A DNA stretch of 5,387 bases. Origin: JBBITW01 sp037440525 (lineage in GTDB: Bacteria > Desulfobacterota > BSN033 > UBA1163). Below are positions 1 to 5,329 of the stretch, piece by piece. The notes below the pieces were generated by a model. The model was not told the DNA's origin. It searched no databases and was given only the letters and a program-made list of their open reading frames with translations. The translations under genes were made by a program, and so were the position numbers. The stretch covers positions 1 through 5,387 of the forward strand of contig JBBITW010000216.1 of assembly GCA_037440525.1 (NCBI GenBank). The letters are read 5' to 3'. Position 1 is the first letter of the stretch. The number at the start of each line of letters is the position of its first letter.

Positions 1-80
1 TAAATCACTATTATCTTAGGAAGTTTTTTAAAGATGATCCATAAAGTTTAATTTTCCCCTCCCATTTACCTTACCTAAAA

Positions 81-203
81 TCCCCTTCACCTCGGTTGCG
101 AGTCGTACCGACCTAACCCTCTCCCTGCTCTGATCGGAATGACAAACATGGCATATACCTCATTGCGATACAGTCTGCTTGGGGAGAGGGAAGGCGTGAG
201 GGG
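81..203. repeat. Degenerate inverted-repeat element, CCCCTCACC...CCTCTCCC type
   Basis: CCCTCTCCC at 117-125 is matched by its exact reverse complement GGGAGAGGG at 182-190. Further out, CCCCTTCAC at 82-90 pairs with GTGAGGGG at 196-203 apart from one extra T. The arms are therefore an imperfect inverted repeat around a spacer of about 56 bases. The left arm is interrupted by about 20 bases (92-111) that have no counterpart in the right arm. A related single arm lies at 5306-5329, so this is an interspersed family and not a unique hairpin. An outer match may extend the element: AATTTTCCCCTCCC at about 50-63 resembles the complement of 196-209. No gene is visible in it. A mobile non-autonomous or REP-like repeat is the likeliest reading; an operon terminator for a gene to the left cannot be excluded. 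Confidence 0.6.
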
Positions 204-284
204 AAATTTATGCATTTTTTCAAAGGTCTCTTTTAGATGGCGACAAAAATTAAATACAGTTTTTTATAGAAAAAAATACAGGGA

Positions 285-313
285 TTGCCTTATTTCATTT
301 TTTGAGCTTTAAT
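285..313 (+). promoter_or_regulatory. Weak sigma70-type promoter candidate
   Basis: TTGCCT (285-290) is followed after 17 bases by TTTAAT (308-313). These match the -35 and -10 consensus at 4/6 and 5/6 positions with ideal spacing. Transcription would start near 320 and give a leader of about 57 bases before the ATG at 377. Such matches arise easily by chance in AT-rich DNA, so this is only a candidate. A perfect TATAAT at 356-361 is less attractive because it would start transcription inside the ribosome binding site. Confidence 0.25.
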
Positions 314-365
314 AGTATTATTAAAGAAGAACTGAGTTTTTAATATCTTTTTATTTATAATTTTC

Positions 366-373
366 AGGGAGGA
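366..373 (+). promoter_or_regulatory. Ribosome binding site for the nitroreductase gene
   Basis: AGGGAGGA at 366-373 is a strong Shine-Dalgarno sequence. Its GGAGG core ends four bases before the ATG at 377, which supports that start codon. It is the strongest site among the first three genes, in keeping with the gene being first in the operon. Confidence 0.75.
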
Positions 374-376
374 TTT

Positions 377-1000
377 ATGGAAGTTATTCAGACAATTAAA
401 GAGAGACGCTCAATAAATTTCTTTCAATCTGAAAGAAGGCTACCAGATGGAGTCCTTAAGGAACTCCTGGAAATTTCAAATCTTTCTCCCTCTTCTTTCA
501 ATCTTCAGCCCTGGAGAGTTATTGTGGTGCAGGATCCTGAAAGAAAGAAGGCGTTAAGAAAGTGTGCATATGATCAACCAAAAGTAGAGGAAGCCTCGGC
601 AGTCTTAATTATGATTGCAGACCCAAAAGGGGTTGAGGAAAATCTTGAAAGAGTGCTGGATAGCTGGCAGGAGTTCGGATACATAAAACCTGAGGCAAGA
701 GAAAGATCAAAAGGGATGGCAAAGAATCTATATGGGGCAGTGGATAGTCTCAAGAGAAAGCTATTTGCAGTAAAAAATACAGCCCTTTTTGCAATGAATC
801 TCATGATCGTGGCCAGAGGCCTCGGTTTAGAAACCCATCCCATGGATGGGTTTGATGAGGAGGCTATAAAGAAGGAGTTTGGAATTTCAGAAGAAAAGAT
901 TATTCCGATGCTCATTGCCATAGGATACTTGAAAGAGGGGGTTAAGCTTTTGCCAAGAGCCTTTAGAAGACCTGTTGATGAATTTACAACCTGGTTGTAA
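377..1000 (+). CDS. Nitroreductase family FMN oxidoreductase
   Basis: This 207-residue protein belongs to the nitroreductase-like FMN flavoprotein family, soluble and usually homodimeric enzymes that use NAD(P)H to reduce nitro compounds, quinones or flavins. Visible family marks are the N-terminal RRS phosphate-binding segment (residues 10-12), the FMN motif SPSSFNLQPWRVIVV (37-51), the helical core KNTALFAMNLMIVARGLGLETHPMDGFD (about 133-160), the IGYLKEG strand (182-188) and the RRPVDEF tail (197-203). The usual RRSxR reads RRSIN, so the second arginine is replaced by N14. Length is normal for the family. No signal peptide or membrane segment is seen. It has a strong ribosome binding site and appears to be the first gene of a redox operon, 29 bases before a thioredoxin reductase-like gene. 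The physiological substrate cannot be told; family membership is secure, but an enzymatic name such as NfsB would be unjustified. Confidence 0.93.
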   Translation: MEVIQTIKERRSINFFQSERRLPDGVLKELLEISNLSPSSFNLQPWRVIVVQDPERKKALRKCAYDQPKVEEASAVLIMIADPKGVEENLERVLDSWQEFGYIKPEARERSKGMAKNLYGAVDSLKRKLFAVKNTALFAMNLMIVARGLGLETHPMDGFDEEAIKKEFGISEEKIIPMLIAIGYLKEGVKLLPRAFRRPVDEFTTWL

Positions 1001-1029
1001 TTTAAATTCATCCTGGCAGAGAAAATTTT

Positions 1030-1980
1030 ATGACCTTAGAGAAGAATAATTTGGAAAGCAGAGATATGTACGAGCTGATAATTATCGGTGGCGGTCCTGC
1101 CGGATTGACAGCCGCAGTCTATGCCGCAAGAAAAAAGATAAATACTCTACTCATCAGTATTGACCTTGGAGGTCAACCACTGAAAACCTCAGGTATAGAA
1201 AACTATATGGGCTATCAGTATATCGAAGGTCATGAATTGATGAAAAGATTTGAAGAACAGGTTAGACAGTTTCCAATAGAGCAGAGGATAGGAGATAAGG
1301 TAATCTCCTTATCTTTACTGGATAAAGGGTTTGAAATAAAGAGTGACAGGGGAGGGATATACCACGCAAATGCAGTGATCATTGCTACGGGTAAACGTCC
1401 TCGACCGCTCAATGTGCCTGGAGAAGAGAGGCTTAGAGCAAGGGGGGTAACTTATTGTGCTATTTGTGATGGTCCTCTTTTTTCAGGGCAAAAGGTTGCA
1501 ATTATTGGGGGTGGCAACTCTGCCCTGGAGGCTGTTGATGATATGATTAAAATAGCTGATCATATTTATCTCATTTCTATTACCCCGCTGACCGCTGACA
1601 GGGTTCTCATCGATAAATTAAAAGACGCATCAAATCTAACAATATTTTTGGAGCATGAAGTGGTGGAGATAGAGGGAATGAATCGTGTAGAAGGGATAAA
1701 GATCAGAGATTTAAAAACCATGAAAGAGAAGAGATTTGAAGTAGAAGGCGTTTTCATTGAGATCGGTCTTATTCCAAACTCAGAATCATTTAGAGGAATA
1801 CTTCCATTAAATCCTTACGGTGAGATTGTAGTTAACTCGGCCAATGAAACAGGTATTCCAGGTCTATTTGCCGCAGGAGATGTGACAAATGTTCCAGAGA
1901 AGCAGATAGTAGTGGCTGCTGGAGAGGGCGCAAAGGCTTCGCTACAGGCCCATCGTTATCTTCAAAGATTAAGTAAATAA
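1030..1980 (+). CDS. Thioredoxin reductase/AhpF-like FAD-dependent disulfide oxidoreductase
   Basis: A 316-residue low-molecular-weight thioredoxin reductase-type flavoprotein. In order: FAD-binding GGGPAG (residues 20-25), GGQPLKTSGIENYMG (47-61), ATGKRPRPLNVPGE (119-131), redox pair CAIC (C143, C146) followed by DGPLF, second Rossmann motif GGGNSALEA (160-168), and FAD-binding AAGDVTNVPEKQIVVAAGEGAKAS (281-304). From memory, the second half resembles the reductase part of AhpF (DGPLF, GGGNS, DKL, GLIPN, VPxKQI) more than classical TrxB, but no N-terminal thioredoxin-like domains are present. The HRRxxxR signature for NADPH is absent: the region reads LISITPLTADR (181-191). The electron donor may be NADH or ferredoxin; this is inference. 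The start is uncertain: ATG 1066 (residue 13, MYELIIIGGG) has a weak GGAAAG seven bases upstream and fits the family length well; ATG 1030 is the longer choice. The next gene begins 11 bases after the stop, suggesting coupling. Confidence 0.9.
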   Translation: MTLEKNNLESRDMYELIIIGGGPAGLTAAVYAARKKINTLLISIDLGGQPLKTSGIENYMGYQYIEGHELMKRFEEQVRQFPIEQRIGDKVISLSLLDKGFEIKSDRGGIYHANAVIIATGKRPRPLNVPGEERLRARGVTYCAICDGPLFSGQKVAIIGGGNSALEAVDDMIKIADHIYLISITPLTADRVLIDKLKDASNLTIFLEHEVVEIEGMNRVEGIKIRDLKTMKEKRFEVEGVFIEIGLIPNSESFRGILPLNPYGEIVVNSANETGIPGLFAAGDVTNVPEKQIVVAAGEGAKASLQAHRYLQRLSK

Positions 1981-1991
1981 GTGATGAATAT

Positions 1992-3656
1992 ATGAATGAA
2001 ATAAATATCCTTTTTGGAGGAGAAGCAGGTCAGGGCATTCAGACCATTGGCTTCATATTTGCCAAGAGTTTGCTGAGAAGTGGTTTCTCTGTCCATGTTA
2101 CGCAGACATATGAGTCACGAATTCGTGGAGGGCATAATACCTTTGCTATTCGCTTTGGCGAGGAGAAGGTTTTATCACCTGATGAAAGAATAGATATACT
2201 TGTAGCTTTAAATGAGGAGACAGTTGGACTGCACAGAGATAATGTTTCCCCCTCTGGTTATATAATTGGAAATGGTGATTGGAATTTAGGTGATAGAAAT
2301 TGGATTGGATTGCCTCTCAATCAATTCGGTAAAGAGATATTCTGGAATACAGCTATGATGGGAGCAGTAAGTCAACTATTGGGTCTTGATGAGAAGGTGG
2401 TTTCAAAAACTATGAAGGATGTATTCGGGGAAGATAGATTTGAAGAGAATCTTAAGGTTTTTGAAGAGGGTTATAGGTGGTTAAAATCACACTCCTATGA
2501 TATGAGAAAAATTCCTTCTATAAAAAATACTTCCACCCGATTATTGATGAATGGCCATGAGGCAGTTTCGCTGGGAGCTATTTCAGCGGGGCTTAAATTC
2601 TGCTCCTTCTATCCCATGAGCCCTTCGACCTCTATTGCTCAAACATTGATTGACTGGGCAAAGGATATGGATCTTGTGGTTGTTCAGGCTGAAGATGAGA
2701 TATCAGCCATCAATTTAGCTGTAGGAGCTTCATATGCGGGGGCTCCGAGTCTTGTTCCAACATCAGGCGGAGGATTTGCATTGATGGTTGAGGGAGTGAG
2801 TCTTTCAGCAATTAGCGAAACCCCTCTAATTATTGTTGTTGCCCAGAGACCAGGCCCTGCTACTGGACTTCCTACAAGAACCGAACAGGGGGAGCTATGG
2901 TTTGTTCTTCATGCAGGACACGGGGAATTCTGGCGTGCCATCTTTTCACCTGGTTCAATTGAGGAATGCTTCCACCTAACGAGAAAGGCCTTTGAAATTG
3001 CTGAAAGGTATCAATGCCCTGTAATTATTTTGACGGACCATTTCATTGCCGATTCCTACAGGGATATAGAACCAATTGATGTTGAAAAACTTTCATTTAT
3101 CACTCCCGGAAGTGACCCCGGCTCTGTTGAGGATCCTTATTTAAGATATAAAATCACGGAAACAGGGATTTCTCCCAGACTTATTCCTGGTTTGAGTAAG
3201 TATCTTGTTATTGCCGACAGTCATGAGCATAAGGAAGATGGTCATATAAATGAGGATCTTCCCTTCAGGCAAAAAATGGTGGATAAACGACTCAGGAAGG
3301 GTAATGGTCTTAAGTCCGAAACAATCCCTCCTAAGTTTTCTGGTGATGAAGAGCCCGATATCCTCTTTGTTTGCTGGGGATCAAACTGGGGCTCTGTTGA
3401 AGAGGCTTCAACGAAATTAAGATCTGAGGGTAAAAAGACAGCTACATTACATTTTTCCCAGTTATGGCCAATGGTCGAAGAACAGTTCCTTCCCTATTTA
3501 AAAAGATCAAAAGAGGTTATATGTGTTGAGAATAATGCTACCGGGCAACTGGCTCAACTTATCAGGCGAGAGACTGGATTTGGGATTGATAAAAAGATTT
3601 TACGCTACGATGGCTTACCAATTACACCTCAATATATCTTGAGAAATCTCATTTAA
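1992..3656 (+). CDS. korA: 2-oxoacid:acceptor (ferredoxin) oxidoreductase, fused gamma-alpha subunit
   Basis: This 554-residue subunit belongs to the family that oxidises a 2-oxoacid with CoA to acyl-CoA and CO2 while reducing a low-potential acceptor in the cytoplasm. Residues 1 to about 170 form the gamma domain, with GGEAGQG (9-15) and the conserved ESRIRGGHN (41-49). From about 185 comes the alpha pyrimidine-binding domain: YPMSPSTS (207-214), QAEDEISAINLAVGASYAG (232-250), TSGGGFALM (257-265), GPATGLPTRTEQGEL (288-302) and HAGHGEF (307-313). SHEHKEDGHINED (410-422) and the C-terminal VENNATGQLAQLIRRETG (512-529) are also family segments. The core motif YPITP of the archaeal 2-oxoglutarate enzymes reads YPMSP here, with Ser for Thr. 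Length suits a fused subunit. ATG 1992 has only a weak AAGTGA upstream, so coupling to the preceding gene is likely. The substrate (2-oxoglutarate, pyruvate, branched-chain or aryl) cannot be decided; korA is the nearest symbol only. Confidence 0.92.
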   Translation: MNEINILFGGEAGQGIQTIGFIFAKSLLRSGFSVHVTQTYESRIRGGHNTFAIRFGEEKVLSPDERIDILVALNEETVGLHRDNVSPSGYIIGNGDWNLGDRNWIGLPLNQFGKEIFWNTAMMGAVSQLLGLDEKVVSKTMKDVFGEDRFEENLKVFEEGYRWLKSHSYDMRKIPSIKNTSTRLLMNGHEAVSLGAISAGLKFCSFYPMSPSTSIAQTLIDWAKDMDLVVVQAEDEISAINLAVGASYAGAPSLVPTSGGGFALMVEGVSLSAISETPLIIVVAQRPGPATGLPTRTEQGELWFVLHAGHGEFWRAIFSPGSIEECFHLTRKAFEIAERYQCPVIILTDHFIADSYRDIEPIDVEKLSFITPGSDPGSVEDPYLRYKITETGISPRLIPGLSKYLVIADSHEHKEDGHINEDLPFRQKMVDKRLRKGNGLKSETIPPKFSGDEEPDILFVCWGSNWGSVEEASTKLRSEGKKTATLHFSQLWPMVEEQFLPYLKRSKEVICVENNATGQLAQLIRRETGFGIDKKILRYDGLPITPQYILRNLI

Positions 3657-3661
3657 AGGAG
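3656..3661 (+). promoter_or_regulatory. Ribosome binding site for the beta subunit gene
   Basis: AAGGAG overlaps the last base of the alpha-subunit stop codon. It lies 12 bases before the ATG at 3674, a rather long spacing. A second AAAGG (3667-3671) is too close to the start to be the main site. Confidence 0.55.
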
Positions 3662-3673
3662 ATTATAAAGGTT

Positions 3674-4525
3674 ATGGTAACACTGAATGATTATGGTGAA
3701 TATAAAACTGCATGGTGTCCTGGATGCGGGAATTTCCCACTTCTAAGGGCTGTCAAATTGGCATTAGTAAAAAAAGGTATCGAACCACATCAGGTAGTTT
3801 TTGTTTCAGGGATCGGGCAGGCTGCAAAGGCTCCCCATTACCTGAATGCAAATATCTTTAACGGACTTCATGGCCGAAGTATACCTGTTGCTTCGGGAGT
3901 AAAACTTGCAAATCCAGAGCTTATTGTCATTGCTGAAAGCGGAGATGGTTGTATGTATGCTGAGGGAGGAAATCATTTTATGGCCGCAATAAGGAGAAAT
4001 ATTGATATTACTGTGATTGTACATAATAACCAGGTTTATGGTCTAACAAAAGGCCAGGCAAGTCCGACATCGGATGAGGGTTTTATAACAAAGGCACAGC
4101 CTGACGGTGTAGTAGAGGCCCCTTTTAATCCATTAGCCGTTTCAGTGGCCTTGCATGCAGGGTTTGTAGCGCGTGGCTTTGTAGGTATGGAAGGACATCT
4201 GATAGATTTAATAATCCAGGCTATAGACCATAGAGGATTTTCCCTAATAGATATTTTGCAACCCTGTGTTTCCTTCAATCGAGTAAATACCTTTAAATGG
4301 TATAGAGATAGATGTAAACCACTTCCTCCATCATATGACCCATATGATTGGAAGGAAGCTATTGTGACTGCAGAGAGATGGGGAGATGAGATTCCAATAG
4401 GTGTTATTTATAAGAATGAAAGAGCGCCTTATGAAAAATCTTTTTCTCCTTCGGCCAAAGGACCATTAGTTAAACAAGGGGTCAATAAATATAGGTTAAA
4501 GAAAATTATGGAAAACTACACGTGA
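3674..4525 (+). CDS. korB: 2-oxoacid:ferredoxin oxidoreductase beta subunit (TPP-binding)
   Basis: This 283-residue subunit binds thiamine pyrophosphate and forms the catalytic complex with the preceding gamma-alpha subunit. Visible marks are WCPGCGN (C15, C18) for the [4Fe-4S] cluster, SGIGQAAKAPHY (45-56), FNGLHGRSIPVASGVKLANPEL (62-83), the TPP motif GDG (90-92) with its paired NN (118-119), VYGLTKGQASPTS (121-133) and PCVSFN (197-202). C198 matches the distal cysteine ligand of the family. In many relatives the SGIG motif is followed by cysteine, which is a cluster ligand in the Sulfolobus structure as I recall it; here that position is Q49. C93, just after GDG, and C214 are additional cysteines. 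I recall the GIGQ form in other bacterial and archaeal members, so it is probably a subfamily feature and not damage. The gene follows its partner by 17 bases. No delta (dicluster ferredoxin) subunit follows. The 2-oxoacid substrate is unknown. Confidence 0.93.
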   Translation: MVTLNDYGEYKTAWCPGCGNFPLLRAVKLALVKKGIEPHQVVFVSGIGQAAKAPHYLNANIFNGLHGRSIPVASGVKLANPELIVIAESGDGCMYAEGGNHFMAAIRRNIDITVIVHNNQVYGLTKGQASPTSDEGFITKAQPDGVVEAPFNPLAVSVALHAGFVARGFVGMEGHLIDLIIQAIDHRGFSLIDILQPCVSFNRVNTFKWYRDRCKPLPPSYDPYDWKEAIVTAERWGDEIPIGVIYKNERAPYEKSFSPSAKGPLVKQGVNKYRLKKIMENYT

Positions 4526-4613
4526 TGGATGGGGAAATAGAGCTCTTAGATATTTAGTTCAGACAGTAAGGCGAATGGCATCAGACATTAGGTTAGAAAA
4601 TAATCGATTTTAT

Positions 4614-4759
4614 CTAAATTGAGCGATTCCGGATTGTCATTGCGAAGCAATCTCTACCAAATTGTCATTCCGAGCGGAGCGAGGAATCTATAAGATTGCC
4701 ACGCAATGACTGATCCGCCTTTGGCGGAAAGGCTTTTAGTAAAAAATCGCTCAATTTAG
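4614..4759. repeat. 146-base nested palindrome, REP/MITE-like element
   Basis: The ends are a perfect 15-base inverted repeat, CTAAATTGAGCGATT (4614-4628) and AATCGCTCAATTTAG (4745-4759). Inside, GTCATTGCGAAGCAATCT (4636-4653) pairs with AGATTGCCACGCAATGAC (4693-4710) at 16 of 18 positions, and GGAT (4631-4634) with ATCC (4713-4716). The centre contains ATTCC (4667-4671) facing GGAAT (4683-4687) across GAGCGGAGCGA. A separate small hairpin, TCCGCC-TTT-GGCGGA, lies at 4714-4728. The TCATTGCGA...GCAATC and TCATTCCGAGCGGAGCGAGGAATC words are, from memory, a dispersed intergenic repeat family found in many bacterial genomes. There is no transposase, so it would have to be mobilised in trans if mobile. 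An RNA-level role such as 3' end protection for the upstream operon is possible but unproven. Confidence 0.75.
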
Positions 4760-4769
4760 GTTTTAGTTA

Positions 4770-4788
4770 AATTGAGAAATTCTCAATT
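4770..4788. repeat. Hairpin AATTGAGA / TCTCAATT
   Basis: AATTGAGA (4770-4777) and TCTCAATT (4781-4788) form an eight-base stem around an AAT loop. The arm shares AAATTGAG with the ends of the adjoining palindrome. No T-run follows, so this is not a convincing intrinsic terminator. Confidence 0.5.
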
Positions 4789-4800
4789 ATTGCTTAAAAG

Positions 4801-4823
4801 CAATCTATTATTTATATAGATTG
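4801..4823. repeat. Hairpin CAATCTAT / ATAGATTG
   Basis: CAATCTAT (4801-4808) pairs perfectly with ATAGATTG (4816-4823) around a seven-base AT loop. It overlaps a shorter TGCTT-AA-AAGCA palindrome (4791-4802), so the two are mutually exclusive. It lies about 40 bases upstream of the CoA-binding gene and could be a protein-binding dyad or a leader hairpin; AT-rich DNA also gives such stems by chance. Confidence 0.4.
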
Positions 4824-4854
4824 ATAAATCCATAATTTAAAAAATTCCGAAATT

Positions 4855-4859
4855 GGAGG
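4855..4859 (+). promoter_or_regulatory. Ribosome binding site that sets the start of the CoA-binding gene
   Basis: GGAGG ends five bases before ATG 4865, an ideal arrangement. An in-frame TTG at 4853 would place the initiation codon directly against this site and has no site of its own, so ATG 4865 is chosen. Confidence 0.8.
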
Positions 4860-4864
4860 TTAAG

Positions 4865-5284
4865 ATGCCTTTGATCGAAAAAGATTCTGATATATTAAAG
4901 ATCCTGAAAGAGAGTAAAAAAGTGGCTGTTATCGGGATAACTAACGATCCAGTCAAAGCTGGCTACTATGTCCCGAAAAGATTGAAAGAGAAGGGTTTTG
5001 AAATCTTTGGTGTGAATCCAAAATATAAGGGTGAGGAAATCCTCGGGACAGCGGTCTATGGTTCTTTGATGGAAATCAAAGAGGATATTGATGTGGTTTT
5101 AATATTTAGACCCCCAAGGGATGTTTTAGAAATTGCCAAAGAGGCCCTTTCAAAAGGCTTTAAGACATTCTGGATGCAGCCTAATACGGTCAATGAGGAT
5201 GTAAAGAATGATCTCGACAAAAGGGGTTTTAACGTTGTCTCAGGAAGATGCATGAAGATAGAAAGTGAAAGACTTTTAGAGTAA
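4865..5284 (+). CDS. CoA-binding domain protein (small Rossmann-fold)
   Basis: A 139-residue protein of the single-domain CoA-binding family (YccU-like), related to the N-terminal nucleotide-binding domain of succinyl-CoA synthetase alpha. Counting from ATG 4865, the first Rossmann unit is KKVAVIGITNDPVKAGYYVPKRL (about 18-40). It is followed by GFEIFGVNPKYKGEEILG (44-61), VYGSLMEIKEDIDVVLIFRPP (64-84), the hallmark FWMQPNTVNED (102-112), and the C-terminal RCMKIESERL (128-137) with the conserved cysteine and acidic residue. Length is typical and complete. No membrane segment or signal peptide is seen. Biochemical roles in this family are poorly known; binding of CoA or acyl-CoA is expected from the fold. 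It lies 339 bases after the 2-oxoacid oxidoreductase genes, beyond a repeat element, so it probably has its own promoter. A functional link to the acyl-CoA product of that enzyme is only a suggestion. Confidence 0.92.
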   Translation: MPLIEKDSDILKILKESKKVAVIGITNDPVKAGYYVPKRLKEKGFEIFGVNPKYKGEEILGTAVYGSLMEIKEDIDVVLIFRPPRDVLEIAKEALSKGFKTFWMQPNTVNEDVKNDLDKRGFNVVSGRCMKIESERLLE

Positions 5285-5305
5285 TATCTATTTACAAGAG
5301 CTCAT

Positions 5306-5329
5306 CCCCCTCACCTTAATCCTCTCCCC
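5306..5329. repeat. Single arm of the CCCCTCACC...CCTCTCCCC repeat
   Basis: The 24 bases start CCCCCTCACCTTAATC and end CTCTCCCC. They match the left arm at 82-125 once that arm's insertion is removed. No complementary GGGGAGAGG arm is visible in the remaining 58 bases, so this is either a solo arm or an element cut off by the window end. It begins 22 bases after the stop codon of the CoA-binding gene. The rest of the window (5330-5387) shows no gene. Confidence 0.6.

Larger units (their letters stand above)
204..376 (+). other. AT-rich leader upstream of the nitroreductase gene
   Basis: This stretch is strongly A+T rich and has no open frame of useful length or convincing RNA structure. It separates the repeat element from the first gene and is the natural place for the operon promoter. 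The sequence 1-80 to the left of the repeat also shows no gene that I can support. Confidence 0.5.
4526..4864. other. Gene-free gap filled with inverted repeats
   Basis: No credible gene lies here. The first part (4526-4613) has no clear structure or strong terminator for the upstream operon. The middle is a nested palindrome (4614-4759). The last part holds three hairpins and then the ribosome binding site of the next gene. A CATAAT at 4831-4836 could be a -10 element for the downstream gene, but no good -35 partner is seen. Confidence 0.6.

Noticed and set aside
356..361. Perfect TATAAT as a -10 promoter element
   Set aside because: Transcription would begin at about 367-368, within the ribosome binding site, and no good -35 lies 16-18 bases upstream. 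The composition is AT-rich, so a chance match is likely.
574..1011. Antisense open frame of 145 codons opposite the nitroreductase gene
   Set aside because: It lies almost wholly inside a gene with clear family motifs, has no recognisable protein features and reads as a low-complexity shadow rich in Ser and Phe. The shorter antisense frames opposite the later genes were rejected for the same reason.
4525..4557. Ten-codon frame overlapping the beta-subunit stop (TGATG) as a coupled small gene
   Set aside because: It encodes only MDGEIELLDI before a TAG, has no recognised family and no ribosome binding site beyond possible coupling. There is no continuing reading in any frame to suggest a decayed ferredoxin subunit.
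4714..4740. TCCGCC-TTT-GGCGGA hairpin as a rho-independent terminator
   Set aside because: The stem is only six pairs and is followed by AAAGGCTTTTAG, not a T-run. It lies inside the repeat element nearly 190 bases past the last gene. It is better seen as part of the repeat.
4614..4759. CRISPR array or tRNA/rRNA gene in the repeat-rich gap
   Set aside because: The repeats are inverted and nested, not regularly spaced direct repeats with unique spacers, and no tRNA cloverleaf or rRNA signature is visible.
4853..4864. TTG start adding four residues to the CoA-binding protein
   Set aside because: The codon abuts the GGAGG that serves ATG 4865 and has no ribosome binding site of its own.
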